DNA of 64,000 bases from Streptomyces sp. A0958. Its GTDB lineage: Bacteria > Actinomycetota > Actinomycetes > Streptomycetales > Streptomycetaceae. This document shows, one piece after another, positions 60,652-64,000 of this stretch. The stretch is from assembly GCF_004795035.1 (NCBI RefSeq), contig NZ_SSBK01000002.1, positions 248,001-312,000 of the forward strand, written 5' to 3'. The notes beneath the pieces were generated by a model that saw only the letters and a program-made list of their open reading frames with translations, did no database searches and had not been told where the DNA came from. The position numbers and the translations under genes are program-made. Positions within the stretch are counted from its first letter, which is position 1. Every line of letters starts with the position of its first letter.

Positions 60652-62286
60652 TCACACGTTCGGGGGTGCTCCCTCGATCGGGCGTCCGAGGATGCCGGGG
60701 CGCCGCTGCCAGGGCAGCGGGCCGGCCGGCGGCCGGTAGCCGACGCCGAGCGCGTCGAGCCGGGCGTAGTGCGCGTCCATGCGGCGCTCGAAGCCGGCGA
60801 AGTCCCGTTCGGCGGGGGCGGGCAGGGCCGACCAGGCGACCTCGGCGAAGGCGGCGAGGCGGGGGAAGACCTGGTAGTCGACGCGGGAGCGGTTCTGCAT
60901 GACCTCGGACCAGACGTTGGCCTGGGTGCCGAGGACGTGCCGGGCCGCCTCCTCGCTCAGGGCCGGCGGCACGGGTTCGAAGCGGTAGACGTCCTCCAGC
61001 GTGCGGACGTACCCGATGGGCATCGGCTCGTCGGGGCCGCCGTGTTGACGGTGGTCCAGGTACACCTGCTGCTCGGGGCACATCACCACGTCGTGCCCGG
61101 CCTCGGCGGCCGCGATGCCGCCCGCGTACCCGCGCCAGGAGGAGACGGCGGCGCCGGGGGCGAGGCCGCCCTCCAGGATCTCGTCCCAGCCGATCAGGCG
61201 GCGGCCGCGCGCGGTGAGCCAGGAGTCGAAGTGGCGGATGAACCAGGACTGCAGCTCGTCCTCGTCGGCCAGGCCGAGTTCCTTGATGCGGGCCTGCGCG
61301 GTCGGCGACTGCTTCCACTGGTCCTTGGGGCACTCGTCGCCGCCGATGTGGACGAACGGCGAGGTCTCCGGCGGGAAGAGGCCGAGAAGTTCCTCGAAGA
61401 CGCCCTCGTAGAACCGCAGGACGTGGTCGGTGGGGGCCAGGACGTTCGGTGTGACTCCCCAGTTGTCCCAGACGGTGAGGGCGGCGGTGTCGACGACGTC
61501 GGTGTTGCCGAGCTCCGGGTAGGCGCTGATGGCGGCCTGCGAGTGGCCCGGGATGTCGATCTCGGGGACGACCCGGATGTGCCGGGCGGCGGCGTAGGCG
61601 ACGATCTCGCGGATGTCGTCCTGGGTGTAGTAACCGCCGTGCGGCGTCTCGTCCCAGAGCTCGGAGGCGCGGTGGCCGTACTTCGTACGCGCGCGCCAGG
61701 CGCCCACCTCGGTCAGGCGCGGGTAGCGCTTGATCTCGACGCGCCAGCCCTGGTCGTCGCTGAGGTGGAAGTGGAAGACGTTCAGCTTGTGGGCGGCGAG
61801 CAGGTCGAGGTAGCGCAGGACGTCGTCCTTGGGCATGAAGTGCCGTGCCACGTCGAGCATCAGGCCGCGCCAGCCGAAGCGGGGCGCGTCCTCGATGTCG
61901 GTGAACCCGAAGCCGGCCGTGGTGGCGCCGCTCACGGGGGCCCGGCGGAAGGCCTCGGGGCCCAGCAGCTGGCGCAGTGTCTGGGCGCCCCAGAAGACCC
62001 CGGCGGGGCCGCCGCCGGTGATGACGACGCTCTCGTCGGGCCGGGTGGTCAGCCGGTAGCCCTCGGGCGCCAGGGTCTCGTCGGTGCGCAGCACGATCGC
62101 GCGCGGGGTGGTGTCGGGGCCGGGGGCCAGGGGCAGGCCGAAGGCGGCGCCCAGGGTGGTGCGCAGCCAGCGTTCGGTGGTCGCGGTGCCGGGGGCCGCC
62201 GCGATGGTGGTGGACGGATCGAGGACGAATCCGCACCGCCCCCGGTCGTCGGCGCGCAGGGGCGCCGGGATCAGTTCCATGTCCAT
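60652..62286 (-). CDS. Beta-N-acetylhexosaminidase (GH20), cytoplasmic
   Basis: The 544-residue enzyme removes terminal GlcNAc from chito-oligosaccharides. A GH20b-like N-terminal domain precedes the catalytic barrel (~136-500). It has GWRGLMLDVARHFM, KLNVFHFHLSDDQGWR, VPEIDIPGHS and FVHIGGDEC, where Asp317-Glu318 are the catalytic pair. There is no signal peptide, so it acts inside the cell on imported sugars. It follows the two ABC permease genes with a 4-base gap, an arrangement fitting uptake of chitobiose and release of GlcNAc. A second ATG two codons in is also possible. Confidence 0.95.
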   Translation of the reverse strand: MDMELIPAPLRADDRGRCGFVLDPSTTIAAAPGTATTERWLRTTLGAAFGLPLAPGPDTTPRAIVLRTDETLAPEGYRLTTRPDESVVITGGGPAGVFWGAQTLRQLLGPEAFRRAPVSGATTAGFGFTDIEDAPRFGWRGLMLDVARHFMPKDDVLRYLDLLAAHKLNVFHFHLSDDQGWRVEIKRYPRLTEVGAWRARTKYGHRASELWDETPHGGYYTQDDIREIVAYAAARHIRVVPEIDIPGHSQAAISAYPELGNTDVVDTAALTVWDNWGVTPNVLAPTDHVLRFYEGVFEELLGLFPPETSPFVHIGGDECPKDQWKQSPTAQARIKELGLADEDELQSWFIRHFDSWLTARGRRLIGWDEILEGGLAPGAAVSSWRGYAGGIAAAEAGHDVVMCPEQQVYLDHRQHGGPDEPMPIGYVRTLEDVYRFEPVPPALSEEAARHVLGTQANVWSEVMQNRSRVDYQVFPRLAAFAEVAWSALPAPAERDFAGFERRMDAHYARLDALGVGYRPPAGPLPWQRRPGILGRPIEGAPPNV

Positions 62287-62290
62287 GACG

Positions 62291-63139
62291 TCAGTCCTTA
62301 ACCGCTCCGCCGAGTCCGGAGACCAGGCGTCGCTGTACGAGTACGAAGAAGACCAGCACGGGCACGGTCATCACCGTCGAGGCTGCCATGATCCCGCCCC
62401 AGTCGTTCTCGTCGGGTTTGAAGAAGACCAGCAGCGCCATCGGGAGCGTCGACTGGGAGGTGTCGCTGATGATGAAGGACTTCGCGAACAGGAAGTCGTT
62501 CCAGGTCGAGATGAACGAGAAGACGCTGGTCGCCACGAGGCCGGGGAAGACCAGCGGGAAGAGGATCTGCCACAGGAAGCGGGTCCGGCTCGCCCCGTCG
62601 ATGTACGCGGCCTCCTCCAGGGCCTCGGGGACGGCCCGGACGAAGCCGCGCAGCATCCAGATCGCGAACGGCAGCGAGAAGGCCAGGTGCGGCAGGATCA
62701 GCGAGCCGAGCGTGTTCAGCTGCCCGAAGTCCCGCATCAGGAAGAACAGCGGGATGGTCAGCGCCTCGACCGGCACCATCTGCGCGACCAGGAACATGAT
62801 GAGCAGCGTGGTGCGGAAGCGGAACCTGAACCGGGTGACCGCGGTGGCCGCCAGGAACGCGATGAGCGCGGAGGCGACGACGACCGTGCCGGCGACGAGC
62901 AGGCTGTTGAGGAAGTAGCGCCCGAAGTCCTGCTGCTGGAAGACCCGCCGGAAGGAGTCCAGGGACGGCGACAGGGTCCAGGGCCTGGGGTGCGTGGACT
63001 GGACCTCGCCCGCCGGTTTGAGGGCGGAGAGCACCATCCAGTACAGCGGGAAGGCGACGGCGGCGGCGATCAGCAGGGCCGCCGCCTCGGCGGCGAGCCG
63101 GCCGGGCCGGCGGACGCGCAACAGGGCCGGCAGGCTCAC
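62291..63139 (-). CDS. Sugar ABC permease, MalG type
   Basis: The 282-residue protein has six membrane helices and the EAA loop PEALEEAAYIDGASRTRFLW. It ends QRRLVSGLGGAVKD, the usual tail of carbohydrate permeases of the CUT1 class. The GTG start overlaps the upstream permease stop (GTGA); longer in-frame readings into that gene are rejected. It partners the MalF-type permease. No ATPase lies here; streptomycetes usually share one multi-sugar ATPase (MsiK) among such systems. Confidence 0.93.
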   Translation of the reverse strand: MSLPALLRVRRPGRLAAEAAALLIAAAVAFPLYWMVLSALKPAGEVQSTHPRPWTLSPSLDSFRRVFQQQDFGRYFLNSLLVAGTVVVASALIAFLAATAVTRFRFRFRTTLLIMFLVAQMVPVEALTIPLFFLMRDFGQLNTLGSLILPHLAFSLPFAIWMLRGFVRAVPEALEEAAYIDGASRTRFLWQILFPLVFPGLVATSVFSFISTWNDFLFAKSFIISDTSQSTLPMALLVFFKPDENDWGGIMAASTVMTVPVLVFFVLVQRRLVSGLGGAVKD

Positions 63140-64000
63140 AGTTCCTCCCCCTGGCGCCGTACGAGGCGCAGATACACGAGCGTGACGGCCAGCAGGATCA
63201 GCAGCATCACGACCCCGATCGCCGAGCCGAGGCCGTACTGCGAGGACGCGAACGCCTTCTGGTACGCGTACACGTTGAGCACCAGGTTCTGCCCGGCGAT
63301 GCCGCCGCCGTTGGTCATGACGTAGATCTGCGTGAACACCTTGAAGTCCCAGATGACCGACTGGATGGTGACGACGGTCAGGATCGGCCGCAGCATCGGG
63401 GCCATGACCGACCGCCAGATCCGCCACTGCGAGGCGCCGTCCAGCGCGGCCGCCTCCAGCACCTCGGTGGGGATCGCCCGGATGCCCGCGTACACGGTCA
63501 CCATCACGAACGGGAACGAGCACCACAGGACTTCGAGGAGCACCAGGGTGAACGCGCTGTAGCGCCCGTACGTCCACGAGTGGTCGCCGAGGCCGAGGAC
63601 CCGGTTGACGGGGCCGAAGTCGGCGTCGAAGAGGAAGACCCAGACGGTGGACCCGGTGATCGCGGGCGTCGCCCAGGCGCCGAGCGCGGCCATCATGAGC
63701 GCGAGCCGGGGCACGGCCCGTATCCGGGTCAGCAGGACGGCCAGGGCGCAGCCGACGAAGAGGGTGGCCAGGACGCAGGCGGCGGCGAAGACCACGGTGG
63801 CCGCGAGCACCTGCCAGAACTGGCTGTCGCCGAAGAGCGTCGTGTAGTTGCCCAGGCCCTGGAAGGTGGCCGGTTCGCCGCCGCTGACCTGGGCCTGGGT
63901 GTACTCCAGGAAGGAGATCAGGCCGAGCTGGTAGATCGGGTAGACCAGCAGCCCGCCGAGCAGGACGAGGGCGGGCAGCAGGTAGAGCCAGGGGGTCCAG
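63136..64000 (-). CDS. Sugar ABC permease, MalF type (N-terminus beyond window)
   Basis: The open frame runs from the window edge to 63136. At the edge it reads WLYLLPALVLLGGLLVYPIY (first helix) and then FLEYTQAQVSGGEPATFQGL, the typical periplasmic loop of CUT1 permeases. The EAA loop is PTEVLEAAALDGASQWRIWR and the tail is YLRLVRRQGEEL. About 288 residues are present and the start is missing. It is upstream of the MalG-type gene; a substrate-binding protein gene is expected just outside the window. Confidence 0.93.
   Translation of the reverse strand, partial: WTPWLYLLPALVLLGGLLVYPIYQLGLISFLEYTQAQVSGGEPATFQGLGNYTTLFGDSQFWQVLAATVVFAAACVLATLFVGCALAVLLTRIRAVPRLALMMAALGAWATPAITGSTVWVFLFDADFGPVNRVLGLGDHSWTYGRYSAFTLVLLEVLWCSFPFVMVTVYAGIRAIPTEVLEAAALDGASQWRIWRSVMAPMLRPILTVVTIQSVIWDFKVFTQIYVMTNGGGIAGQNLVLNVYAYQKAFASSQYGLGSAIGVVMLLILLAVTLVYLRLVRRQGEEL

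Overview
The window is about 70% GC or more, its genes strongly prefer G or C in the third codon position, and it carries SsgA-family, GntR/DasR-target, DUF1707, DUF2017 and DUF3618 genes that are typical of Streptomyces. From memory, the gene order (rph, nag PTS, sulfur carrier trio, clpS, ssgG, hppD) resembles the stretch around ssgG in Streptomyces coelicolor. It reads as chromosomal core with a few accessory insertions. No phage, insertion sequence or CRISPR array was seen.

Layout. 1-9.4 kb: a truncated DUF445 membrane protein, an SGNH hydrolase, a DUF1707/LiaF-like envelope sensor, a three-gene ABC-2 exporter, a class A penicillin-binding protein, an SMR efflux pump, a GroES-like protein and a DUF3618 protein. 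9.5-13.1 kb: a Bcp peroxiredoxin, a ProP-type osmolyte symporter, and a low-GC HNH nuclease with four internal repeats beside tRNA-Leu(UAG). 13.1-18.3 kb: rdgB and rph, then the N-acetylglucosamine PTS (one EIIB, two EIIC) with DasR-type sites. 18.3-24.3 kb: a metallo-hydrolase, then cysM-cysO with an unannotated Cys-containing leader peptide and a JAMM protease (sulfur-carrier cysteine synthesis), an amino-acid permease, DUF2017 and clpS. 24.4-29.6 kb: NAD salvage (pncB, pncA) and a secreted M6 metalloprotease. 30-38 kb: two RDD proteins, ssgG, a glycolate-oxidase-like flavoprotein, a TPR protein, hppD and a divergent Lrp regulator.

38.4-42.2 kb is a translationally coupled four-gene OpuC/ProU-type betaine importer. 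42.2-46.2 kb holds an ArsR-like regulator with a cluster of inverted repeats at its promoter, a small protein and an MFS exporter, then a secreted Lon-type protease and an IclR regulator. 46.5-51.1 kb holds three secreted proteins, two of them clear paralogs and the third possibly a stand-alone version of their first domain. 51.2-55.5 kb has a DEAD-like helicase, an RHH-Doc toxin-antitoxin pair, an MFS exporter and tRNA-Cys. 55.6-60.3 kb is a three-subunit xanthine-dehydrogenase-like operon whose large subunit has lost signature active-site loops and whose iron-sulfur subunit carries a roughly 300-residue disordered extension. 60.6-64 kb has a cytoplasmic GH20 hexosaminidase with two sugar ABC permeases.

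Two parts fit together functionally. The ABC permeases and hexosaminidase probably take in and cleave chito-oligosaccharides, while the nag PTS imports free N-acetylglucosamine. Mec-type protease, CysO and CysM form one pathway. The most unusual items are the leaderless Cys leader peptide, the CysO tail that ends beyond its diglycine, the degenerate xanthine dehydrogenase subunit, the secreted trio, and local tandem duplications that copy gene 3' ends.
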